Shown: positions 1-6,253 of the stretch, piece by piece
How positions within the stretch are numbered: position 1 is the stretch's first letter
How the letters are laid out: each line of letters starts with the position of its first letter
NCBI GenBank assembly: GCA_937941745.1
Contig: CALDGV010000516.1
Span: 1 to 6,741 of the forward strand
Source: an uncultured Prosthecobacter sp.
GTDB lineage: Bacteria > Verrucomicrobiota > Verrucomicrobiia > Verrucomicrobiales > Verrucomicrobiaceae
Reading direction: 5' to 3'
DNA: 6,741 nucleotides
Program-made: the position numbers and the translations under genes
The notes under the pieces: generated by a model
Seen by the model: the letters and a program-made list of their open reading frames with translations, nothing else
Told to the model about the DNA's origin: nothing
The model's database searches: none

Positions 1-2618
1 TCACCGCCGCCTTCGGCTCCTTGAGCGGCTTCTCGCTCGGCAGCGCCTCCTTCGGCATCAGCAAATCCGGCTCCACAATGAGCCTGACGGGCTTCGCCGC
101 CAGTGTTCCCATCCCAGGCTTCACCGCCAGCGCGCTACCTGTCTCCGGAGAGGTGCCCAGCTCCGGCGTCATCGCCTTCACCGGCGGCGCGCTGTCGCAG
201 GTCGCCATCGGGCGCATCATCCTGCGCGGGCCATCTGGCGGCAATTTCACCGGCATCACCCTGCGCAGCGACACCGGGCTGCGCATGACGGCGGGTCAGT
301 TTCACCTGACCAACCTGCTGGCCTCCGTCGCCAATTTTGCTTCGAATGTCACGCTCACCATCCCTTCGAGCACCACGGCGGACGCCACCTTCGCCAGCTT
401 CACCGCCTCGCCGAATCTGCGCGGCTTTGGCTTTGGCTCGTCGGACATCGTTTTTGAACGAGTGGGGGGAGTGAACCGTGTGCGCTTCACCTCCGGCGGC
501 TTCACCCTGCCCTCCGGCCCGTCCTTGTCCGGCTTCACCGGCACCATCACCTCCTCCGGGGCGGTGTCGCTCGGAAATGCCAGCGCCTCGCATTCCTTTT
601 ACGGGTTCCCCGTCACAGCCTCCTTCTCCCTGGCCAGCCAGACGGGCAATTACACCACGCTCGTGAGTGGCACCTCTCCGCGCGGCTGGTGGCGACTTGA
701 TGAGAAAGCGGGGACTTCCATCACCAACTCCGGCAACGCCGGCTCCGCCCTCAACGGCTCCACGGCATCCTCCAGCACGCTCCCGCTGCAGAGCGAACCC
801 TCCGCCTTCGACGATGGCACCGGTTCATCCGTGCGCTTCGACGGCGTGAATGATTCTTACAGCATCCCGCATCACGCCGAGTTCAACGTCACCATGGCCA
901 TGAGCGTCTCCGCATGGATCAAAGTGAACGCGTTTGATCGCGGCTGGCAGGCCATCATCACGAAGGGGGACAGTTCCTGGCGTCTCTCGCGCGACGGATC
1001 GAACAACACCGTGGCCTTTGACACCAACCATAGCGACGGCATCAAGGCACTGGCGGGCACGACCAACGTGAATGACGGCCAGTGGCACCACGTCGCCGGT
1101 GTCTTCGACGGTTCGCGCAAGTACCTGTATGTGGACGGCAAGCTGGAGGCCACCTCCGAGGTGAGCACACCGCTCAGCACCAACAGCTTCAATGTCATGA
1201 TTGGCGAGAATGGCCAGGCCACGGGCAGGTTTTGGAACGGCTGGATTGACGAGGCTGCCTTCTGGAACCGCGCCCTCACCGCCGCCGAGATTCACGAGAT
1301 GCAAAGCCGCGTCAGCGGCCTCGCTCTCGCCTTCAGCGGCACCGCAAACCTGCGCGCCGCGTCTCCCGTGTTCCAGCCCGCTTTCTCCGGCCGCGTCACG
1401 GCGGCGGGCGAGTTCGATCTGCGCGCCAACGACCTCAGCGCCACGCTGCTCGGCTTCGGCTTCAATGACATTGATGTCATCTTCCAGCGACGCCTGCTGC
1501 CTTCCAGCACCGCAACGCTCACCGCAGGAGCCACTCTGAACACCCTGCCGCGCTACCCAGGCAGCCTGCCTTTCGATGTGTTTCAGACCTCGCCGCGTTT
1601 CACCGCCAGCTTCATCTACACGCCGGCCTTCCCCAGCGGTGGCAGCACCAGCGCCACGCTCACCGCGAGCAATGTCAACACCAAGCTCTGCGGCTACCAG
1701 CCGACCGGCTCAGGCTACACGCTTCAGCTCACCGGAAACCTCGGCACCAACCAGAATCTCTCCCTGGCGAACTTTGAGTTCGGCCAGTTCGGCACCAGCG
1801 AGATCACCAACATCGGCTTTGGCCCGCTCAGCGGCACGATTCAATCTAATGGCATCTTGTACATCGCCCCGGTGATCCGCAATCTGACCCTGCGCAACCA
1901 GACCGCCACAGGAGCCACCATCGCCTTCAGTGAGGCCGGGCTCTATGTGGACGCGCCCTTCACCCTGCGCACCACCATCGGCGGCACCCAGCGCACCTGG
2001 GGTGCGGTGACTTTTGGGGGGCTCATCAGCCCATCCGGCAGCTACGATCTCACCGGCAGCGGCAGCATCGGCATCGGCAACAGCCCTCGCTTTACCACCA
2101 ACAGCTTCGCCATGCGCTTCCGCTCGCCTGATTGGGGCACATGGACCGTCGCGCCGCAGAGCGGCGTGCTGCCGCAGTTCAGCTACGGAGGCATCACACC
2201 CATCGTCGAAAGCTTCGGCCTCCACGCCGACGGCTACACCTTTGTTGGCAAGGCCAGCGGCGCGAAAGAGTGGTCGAGGCGCGATCCTCTGCCAGTGGAG
2301 GATTACTTGTTCTGGGTGCTGCGCTTCGAGTTCGACTTCGCCAACGACAAGCTCGAAGGCAACATTGACGGCCAGACCGACTGGAAATGGAAAGGCATCT
2401 ACCCGAACGGCACCCGCGGGCCGGAGCACATCATCAAGCTCGGCGGCAAGGTGGGCACCGACGGAAAGTTCATCATCAACGGCACCACCCGCGTCAGCGG
2501 CACCTGGCCGGTGGACTTGGGCATCTTCAGCGGCAGCGACGGCTGGAACGTCTTCCGATTCGACGGCTCCTCCGGCTACTCCTTCCCCAGCGCACCGGCC
2601 AAGTCACCGCTCTGGTGA
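1..2618 (+). CDS. Large secreted LamG-domain repeat protein, 5' end missing
   Basis: The reading frame is open to the left edge (first whole codon at 3), so the true start, and presumably a signal peptide, lie outside the window. A TTG at 21 is only an in-frame codon; residue numbers here count from it. About residues 217-430 form a LamG/concanavalin A-like jelly-roll (LamG_3 type). Visible hallmarks are GWWRLDE at 222-228, VRFDGVNDSY at 271-280, VSAWIKV at 296-302, GQWHHVAGVFDG at 353-364, LYVDGK at 369-374 and WIDEAAFWNRAL at 408-419. Known LamG domains bind glycans or proteins, or act as structural modules. The flanks are rich in Gly, Ser, Thr and Ala and carry a degenerate repeat, G-x-[IV]-x3-G, near residues 43, 174, 457, 605, 667 and 809. 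GFGF segments recur at 135-138 and 478-481. I noticed one cysteine (557). No sorting signal or membrane segment is visible at the C-terminus. The likely role is a surface or extracellular adhesion or structural protein; ligand unknown. The gene is certain, its function is not. Confidence 0.88.
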   Translation, partial: TAAFGSLSGFSLGSASFGISKSGSTMSLTGFAASVPIPGFTASALPVSGEVPSSGVIAFTGGALSQVAIGRIILRGPSGGNFTGITLRSDTGLRMTAGQFHLTNLLASVANFASNVTLTIPSSTTADATFASFTASPNLRGFGFGSSDIVFERVGGVNRVRFTSGGFTLPSGPSLSGFTGTITSSGAVSLGNASASHSFYGFPVTASFSLASQTGNYTTLVSGTSPRGWWRLDEKAGTSITNSGNAGSALNGSTASSSTLPLQSEPSAFDDGTGSSVRFDGVNDSYSIPHHAEFNVTMAMSVSAWIKVNAFDRGWQAIITKGDSSWRLSRDGSNNTVAFDTNHSDGIKALAGTTNVNDGQWHHVAGVFDGSRKYLYVDGKLEATSEVSTPLSTNSFNVMIGENGQATGRFWNGWIDEAAFWNRALTAAEIHEMQSRVSGLALAFSGTANLRAASPVFQPAFSGRVTAAGEFDLRANDLSATLLGFGFNDIDVIFQRRLLPSSTATLTAGATLNTLPRYPGSLPFDVFQTSPRFTASFIYTPAFPSGGSTSATLTASNVNTKLCGYQPTGSGYTLQLTGNLGTNQNLSLANFEFGQFGTSEITNIGFGPLSGTIQSNGILYIAPVIRNLTLRNQTATGATIAFSEAGLYVDAPFTLRTTIGGTQRTWGAVTFGGLISPSGSYDLTGSGSIGIGNSPRFTTNSFAMRFRSPDWGTWTVAPQSGVLPQFSYGGITPIVESFGLHADGYTFVGKASGAKEWSRRDPLPVEDYLFWVLRFEFDFANDKLEGNIDGQTDWKWKGIYPNGTRGPEHIIKLGGKVGTDGKFIINGTTRVSGTWPVDLGIFSGSDGWNVFRFDGSSGYSFPSAPAKSPLW

Positions 2619-2619
2619 C
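2603..2619 (+). terminator. Short hairpin over the LamG gene stop codon
   Basis: GTCACC (2603-2608) and GGTGAC (2614-2619) form a perfect 6-bp stem with a 5-nt loop and include the TGA stop of the LamG gene. No T-run follows on either strand. It is therefore only a weak candidate for a transcription end or 3' stabilising structure between two convergent genes whose stops are 11 bp apart. It may be a chance result of the codons. Confidence 0.22.
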
Positions 2620-2629
2620 CCATGCCCGA

Positions 2630-4672
2630 TTACTCATTCACCGGCAGCAACTGCAACGCATCCAGGATGACAAAGCCGTCTGTGCGGGCATTTCGGATGG
2701 TGAGGATCGTTTCGATGCCTTGTTTCAGCTCGACCATGCCGATGCTGCGGAAGGCCTCCCCGACCAAAAGCGGTCGCGTTTGATCCACGAGCATTTCGAT
2801 AACCTTGTCGCCGTCTTGAATCGACACCGGCACATTCGTTGCCCGCGTTTCATGTGCCGAATAGGCCATGCGGAGATCGTATTTTCCTGGCTTCGGCGCT
2901 TTGAAACGGAAAGTGGCGGAGGACTGGCCGTCGCCGTGCTGGTCATCGTGCAGATAACCGGTGCCGATGTGCGGCTTGAAGTTCGAGGAGCGGCTCCATG
3001 GGCCTTTTAACTCGGCTTGAGCATCATCCAGCACGATGCCAGGCAGCGTTTTTGGGTCGATGTTCATGACGCCTTTCGGTTCGGGTGGAAGATCGGGCAG
3101 CACCGGCAGGTCGAGCACCTGCTTTTGTGCCAGCAGGCGTTCACGAAGCGCTGGGTATGGCAGCTTTTGCACGGCGATGTCTTGTTTCGCGCTCAATGCG
3201 GCTGCGATGCCGGCACTTTGGCCGAGGATCATCCAGGTCGGCTCCACACGGATCGAGGACATGCCGACGTGCGTGCAGGAAAGCGCCACGGGCACGAGAA
3301 GATTGCTGCACTCGGCTGCCTTGGGCGTGATGGCGCGATAAGGAATGTGATATGGATAGCCGTGCTTCCGCCCCGCCATGCGCACCGGCATGATCGTGCC
3401 TTCATTGACGACGAATCCTCCCGTGCCGACGCGCTGGCAGTCGTGCGAGTCGATGGGGAAGGACGACACGACGATGGCATCCTCTTTCTTCGGCTCCTCC
3501 ATGATGTCCTTTTGCGAAACGATGTATTCGCCAATCATGCGGCGACCCTCGCGGACATAGAGCTGTGGTGACCAGTGGCCGTAGTCGGCGAATTCATCGC
3601 GGCAGAGGCCCAGTTCGCTTATTTCCTTCCGCAAACGCTCCGGAACGGCCGCGTCGGTGGTGAGGAAGTGATACAGCTCCAGCGTGTACTGCTTGTGCGC
3701 CTCCCAGATCGCCGCGCGACCTGCCTCATCCGCCTCGCTCCAGCCATTGCAGGCACCGACCAGGCCCATGGAGAACTGTTTCCCGATGCCGTTGTTCGCA
3801 TCGAACTTGTTTCCCGGCAGCGGATACAGATCCCAGAGGATGTGAGGCCGCTTTTCCTGCGCAAAGTAACGTCGCACGAGCTCAAAGCGGGCTGGATCAT
3901 ATTTTGCGGGCTTCGGAAACTGCACGCGGTTCGCCGCGTCTTTCGTCACACAGAGACGGAAGCTGTAAACCATCACATTCTTGTCTCCTGCGTCCTCCGG
4001 ACCCGCATCGGTCGTCGTGATGAGCGGCAGCGGCTTGCCATCGGCTCCGAGGCCAGATATGGCCATCTTCGCTTTCGGATATTGCTTTCCGGCCAGCGAT
4101 TCACCGAACTCCTTCCGCCCCTCGCGGCCAATCGTCCAGTTCACACCTGCTGCCGCCATCAAATCGCCCTCGTAGGTGCCGTCGATGTAGGTTCTGGCCC
4201 CAAAATCGCCCTCTGAGGTGATGAGCTTTGTGATGCGCGTGCCGTCTTTAGTCACTGACTTGAGCACACGCTTCGTCAGCACTTTCACACCGGCTTCATC
4301 GAGCATTTCCTTCGTGATCTTTGCCGCGACATGGGGCTCATAGGTCCAGTGCGTGTGATCTTTCTCGCTCACTTTGTAGGGCAGCACGATGCCGCGCTGC
4401 TGGTAGTCCTTCTCGATACGTGCGTGCCATTCATCAAAGAGTCCCATCACTGTGCTGCGCACCGTCTGGTTCGAATCCGAGAAGCACAGCCCGCCCGTGT
4501 TCACACCGCCGACGTGTGCCGTCGGCTCCAGCAAAATGACCGAGGCGCCTTCACGGGCTGCTGCGATGGCAGCACAGAATCCCCCTGGTGTGGCTCCATA
4601 AACAATCACGTCCACCGACGTGGCGGCTTGGGCAGTGAATGCGAAAACAAGAAGGGCAAGAAGACGCGACAT
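2630..4672 (-). CDS. Exported FAD-dependent oxidoreductase with golvesin/Xly-like C-terminal domain
   Basis: This is a 680-residue flavoprotein of the FAD_oxidored family (PF12831 type). Residues 1-16 look like a Sec signal peptide with an AQA-type cleavage site and no twin arginine. The dinucleotide-binding strand-turn-helix is at 21-50, with GATPGG at 26-31 as its Gly-rich loop and LLEP at 47-50 as the acidic end. HVGGVNTGGL (53-62) and DGTYEGDLMAAAGV (164-177) are typical of the family, as is the closing flavin segment around 454-495 (HVGMSSIRVEP, GQSAGIAAALSA). About 546-677 (LDDAQAELKGPW to FVILDALQLLP) matches the beta-sandwich found at the C-terminus of golvesin and xanthan lyase, thought to bind carbohydrate. 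Members of this family are common in polysaccharide-using Planctomycetota, Verrucomicrobiota and Bacteroidota, mostly without a known reaction. The ATG start at 4672 is supported by the signal peptide; no clear Shine-Dalgarno is present, only a G-run beside the ATG. It lies 37 bp behind the DUF4886 gene, probably in one operon. Acceptor and substrate are unknown. Confidence 0.92.
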   Translation of the reverse strand: MSRLLALLVFAFTAQAATSVDVIVYGATPGGFCAAIAAAREGASVILLEPTAHVGGVNTGGLCFSDSNQTVRSTVMGLFDEWHARIEKDYQQRGIVLPYKVSEKDHTHWTYEPHVAAKITKEMLDEAGVKVLTKRVLKSVTKDGTRITKLITSEGDFGARTYIDGTYEGDLMAAAGVNWTIGREGRKEFGESLAGKQYPKAKMAISGLGADGKPLPLITTTDAGPEDAGDKNVMVYSFRLCVTKDAANRVQFPKPAKYDPARFELVRRYFAQEKRPHILWDLYPLPGNKFDANNGIGKQFSMGLVGACNGWSEADEAGRAAIWEAHKQYTLELYHFLTTDAAVPERLRKEISELGLCRDEFADYGHWSPQLYVREGRRMIGEYIVSQKDIMEEPKKEDAIVVSSFPIDSHDCQRVGTGGFVVNEGTIMPVRMAGRKHGYPYHIPYRAITPKAAECSNLLVPVALSCTHVGMSSIRVEPTWMILGQSAGIAAALSAKQDIAVQKLPYPALRERLLAQKQVLDLPVLPDLPPEPKGVMNIDPKTLPGIVLDDAQAELKGPWSRSSNFKPHIGTGYLHDDQHGDGQSSATFRFKAPKPGKYDLRMAYSAHETRATNVPVSIQDGDKVIEMLVDQTRPLLVGEAFRSIGMVELKQGIETILTIRNARTDGFVILDALQLLPVNE

Positions 4673-4709
4673 GCCCCCAAGTAGGACATCCAGACGTCGT
4701 TTTGGACAC
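4673..4709 (-). other. Short spacer within a probable two-gene operon
   Basis: These 37 bp separate the TAA stop of the DUF4886 gene from the ATG of the FAD oxidoreductase. I see no promoter or terminator hairpin with a T-run. A GGGGG run ends 1 nt before the ATG, too close to act as a standard Shine-Dalgarno. The palindrome AGACGTCT is present. Cotranscription of the two genes is the simplest reading. Confidence 0.5.
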
Positions 4710-5618
4710 TTATTTCATCCGTTCCAATACCACCTTGTGGGCTGTTTCTTGAAGAAAGCGCGCAAACTCCGCATTCAGGTCTTTTGGGACGAAGGCGAGG
4801 CCGACAGGACTTTCGCCAAAAAGCACCTCATACCATACGCAGGCGCCAAGATACTCACCTGCGAGGTTTGCGTGATGGCCGTCCATGCTGAGCACGGTTT
4901 TTTTGCCATCCTTCGACTTCGCCCAACGCCAGCCAACATGCAGTGAGTGGGTTTGCTGGGGGAGTTTGGGCTGTTTCGCCGTTTTGGGATCAAAAGGCTT
5001 CGGATCCGGCTTGAAGCCCCATTTGGGGTCTGTGTCAGCGCGGAAGAAGGCATCGCCCACCGGGATGACTTTTGCGCCAAACTGTGTCGCGAGCTTATTG
5101 TAAGCCGTCGTGATGCCGAGATACATCTCCTCCTGGGTTTTCGGCTCACCCGGCTTCGGTTCCTTCACCGAGAAACGCGGATCATCGACGCGGTAGGCCC
5201 AGGTTTGATGAATCAGCAGCTTCGCCTGTGGCGCGTGCTTCATGATCAAATCGCGCAGAAAGCCCGCATACGGCTGGTAGGTGGCGAAGTCGTGGCTCTT
5301 GATGCTGGCCTGCTGGATCGTGACGTAGTCCCATTTGTCGGCGGTGAGGTTGCCAACGAGATCTTTGCCATTCGTGTAAAGCCGCGCCCTGCCTTCCGCC
5401 TTTGTTTTGTCCGCGTGCACCTGAAATGAAGCGCCGCCAATCACCAGCGCGTTGTGGATCAGGGTGTGCCCGCCAGCCTCGGCCAGGTCATCGAGATAGT
5501 TTGTGGCGTTGCGCGAAAAGCTGTTGCCGATGGTGAGGATGCGAACAGTACGCTTTTCCGCAGCCAAACAGGCAAAACCCAGGTGCAGGACGATGATCAG
5601 GGAGAGGTATTTCAGCAT
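4710..5618 (-). CDS. Exported DUF4886-type SGNH-hydrolase-like protein
   Basis: This is a 302-residue protein that resembles the DUF4886 group of the SGNH/GDSL fold. I chose ATG at 5618. The frame extends to a GTG at 5660, but those 14 extra residues would put a polar stretch ahead of a clean signal peptide (MLKYLSLIIVLHLGFACLA, residues 1-19). ILTIGNSFS (27-35) holds the expected nucleophile Ser33 in the GNSFS block. A GGAS segment follows at 61-64. DGHHAN (246-251) supplies the Asp246/His249 pair in the DxxH form expected for the catalytic block. The usual GxND block is not obvious; DYVTIQQAS (97-105) stands in its area, as in other DUF4886-like proteins. A Lys/Pro-rich insert lies around 152-165. 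SGNH enzymes cleave esters, often acetyl groups on sugars; activity on a glycan here is inference. It lies just upstream of the FAD oxidoreductase on the same strand. No Shine-Dalgarno is visible before the start. Confidence 0.87.
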   Translation of the reverse strand: MLKYLSLIIVLHLGFACLAAEKRTVRILTIGNSFSRNATNYLDDLAEAGGHTLIHNALVIGGASFQVHADKTKAEGRARLYTNGKDLVGNLTADKWDYVTIQQASIKSHDFATYQPYAGFLRDLIMKHAPQAKLLIHQTWAYRVDDPRFSVKEPKPGEPKTQEEMYLGITTAYNKLATQFGAKVIPVGDAFFRADTDPKWGFKPDPKPFDPKTAKQPKLPQQTHSLHVGWRWAKSKDGKKTVLSMDGHHANLAGEYLGACVWYEVLFGESPVGLAFVPKDLNAEFARFLQETAHKVVLERMK

Positions 5619-5740
5619 GATTGAGTGATGAGAAAAAGGATGCTCTGCAAGGTGCAGCACCCAGGAGCAGACGATCGGAAGGTCGTCGAGCTATGAGCGA
5701 CAGATTTACAGCTGTCTTCCAACGCTGTTGAGGTGTCACC
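5619..5740. repeat. Intergenic region packed with four inverted repeats
   Basis: This 122-bp gap lies between the 145-aa protein gene and the DUF4886 gene. It contains, from left to right: CTGCA/TGCAG at 5645-5657 with outer TGCT/AGCA arms reaching 5669; GACGATC/GGTCGTC at 5670-5687 closing a GGAA tetraloop in the + strand RNA; GACAG/CTGTC at 5699-5716; and TTGAGGTG/CACCTCAA at 5728-5744, which runs into the stop codon of the upstream gene. Four stems in about 100 bp is more than expected by chance and resembles a dispersed intergenic repeat or a structured leader. Which of these it is cannot be told from one copy. No convincing -35/-10 promoter was found in it. Confidence 0.45.
5633..5669 (-). 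terminator. Possible terminator or attenuator hairpin ahead of the DUF4886 gene
   Basis: Read on the - strand, TGCT (5669-5666) pairs with AGCA (5644-5641) around an inner CTGCA-CCT-TGCAG stem. TCC and then TTTTT (5637-5633) follow. This is the order expected of an intrinsic terminator for the genes to the right, or of an attenuator for the DUF4886 gene, whose ATG is 15 nt further on. The large bulge between outer and inner stems and the 3-nt gap before the T-run make it weak. Confidence 0.3.
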
Positions 5741-5744
5741 TCAA
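5728..5744 (-). terminator. Perfect inverted repeat overlapping a stop codon
   Basis: TTGAGGTG and CACCTCAA form an 8-bp perfect inverted repeat with one central base (in practice a 7-bp stem with a 3-nt loop). The TGA stop of the 145-aa protein gene (5741-5743) lies inside it. No T-run follows on the - strand, so it would be a factor-dependent end, a 3' stabiliser, or a protein-binding dyad. Confidence 0.3.
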
Positions 5745-6178
5745 TCCTGAAGCCATGCGACCGGGGGCTTTTTGCCCGGTGGCGGCATGCAAGCCGACAG
5801 CGTGCCCGAGGCAACTTCCTCAAGGAGCGTCCGATGGTCCTTCTCCAGCGAGAGCCAGATGACGGGCAGGGATTTGTCCTTGGGTTCGATGACCAGAAGA
5901 CGGCCCGATCTGATCTTCACGACGAGCGGATGTGTGGCATCTACTTCCACGCGCAGAGGATCCCATTGCTTGTTCCGTGTCCACTCCAGGAGCTCCCTGG
6001 CCGTGACTGTCAGATGACCCTGGTCTGCGGGAACCAGCTGATGTGGATGATTGAGCTTGGCAGAGCCGATCCCTGGCAGCTCCATGGTTTGCCATGCAGG
6101 TTCCCTGGCGCTGCAAGAAAGCATCCCAAGGGATGTCAGGCATGCTGGAATCAGGCGCAGCAAAGAGGTGAGAGACAT
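5741..6178 (-). CDS. Small exported protein of unknown function
   Basis: I do not recognise this 145-residue protein. ATG at 6178 is preferred because residues 1-24 (MSLTSLLRLIPACLTSLG, then MLSCSA) form a signal peptide; the frame runs back to a TTG at 6241, adding 21 polar residues that would bury it. Cys22 in MLSC could be a lipoprotein cysteine, but Met at -3 and Leu at -2 are poor lipobox residues, so ordinary signal peptidase cleavage after SCSA is equally possible. The mature part has alternating hydrophobic strands (LRVEVD, LVVKIRSGRLLVIE, LPVIWLSL at about 75-111), suggesting a small beta-rich domain, and a Pro-rich end (MPPPGKKPPVAW). It shares the strand of both neighbours, 75 bp after the gene to the right and 122 bp before the DUF4886 gene. 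No Shine-Dalgarno is visible. Confidence 0.65.
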   Translation of the reverse strand: MSLTSLLRLIPACLTSLGMLSCSAREPAWQTMELPGIGSAKLNHPHQLVPADQGHLTVTARELLEWTRNKQWDPLRVEVDATHPLVVKIRSGRLLVIEPKDKSLPVIWLSLEKDHRTLLEEVASGTLSACMPPPGKKPPVAWLQD

Positions 6179-6195
6179 GGGCGGGGCTTTGGGGA

Positions 6196-6229
6196 GCTGG
6201 TGATGACGCGAAGATGCATCATCACCAGC
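6196..6229 (-). other. Strong strand-specific RNA hairpin between two genes
   Basis: GCTGGTGATGA (6196-6206) and TCATCACCAGC (6219-6229) are a perfect 11-bp inverted repeat. In RNA copied from this strand the stem continues through a U-G wobble and two G-C pairs to 14 bp closing a 6-nt AUCUUC loop. In the opposite strand the wobble becomes a C-A mismatch, so the - strand transcript is the better folder. It starts 24 nt after the stop of the gene to the right and ends 17 nt before the ATG of the 145-aa protein gene. There is no U-run after it. It could be a 3' end or processing structure, or a translation control element. Confidence 0.5.
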
Positions 6230-6253
6230 GGCTTGGTTCAAATTCAGACAGCT

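Noticed and set aside
825..1304. 159-codon open frame on the - strand opposite the LamG domain
   Set aside because: The + strand frame encodes an unmistakable LamG domain here; the antisense product resembles nothing.
2050..2085. Short GGCAGC/GGCATC-like tandem repeats
   Set aside because: They encode a Gly/Ser/Ile run of the beta-rich protein (SGSGSIGIGNS) and are not a separate DNA repeat.
1710..2429. 239-codon open frame on the - strand inside the LamG gene
   Set aside because: It lies wholly antisense to a clear coding frame in GC-rich DNA, with no recognisable domain and low-complexity Ala/Gly/Glu composition. It is a shadow.
3017..4216. Two long + strand open frames (184 and 213 codons) opposite the oxidoreductase
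   Set aside because: They are antisense to conserved flavoprotein segments and rich in Arg/His/Ala as expected of shadows.
5619..5660. GTG start at 5660 for the DUF4886 gene
   Set aside because: It would place 14 polar residues ahead of a complete signal peptide that begins at the ATG at 5618, and would overlap the hairpin region.
5760..5780. Inverted repeat ACCGGG/CCCGGT with a T-rich centre
   Set aside because: It lies inside the coding frame over the PPGKKPP codons, its A/T-run is in the loop rather than after the stem, and codon choice explains it.
6179..6241. TTG start at 6241 for the small exported protein
   Set aside because: The extension would translate the whole 34-nt hairpin and bury the signal peptide; the ATG at 6178 is better.
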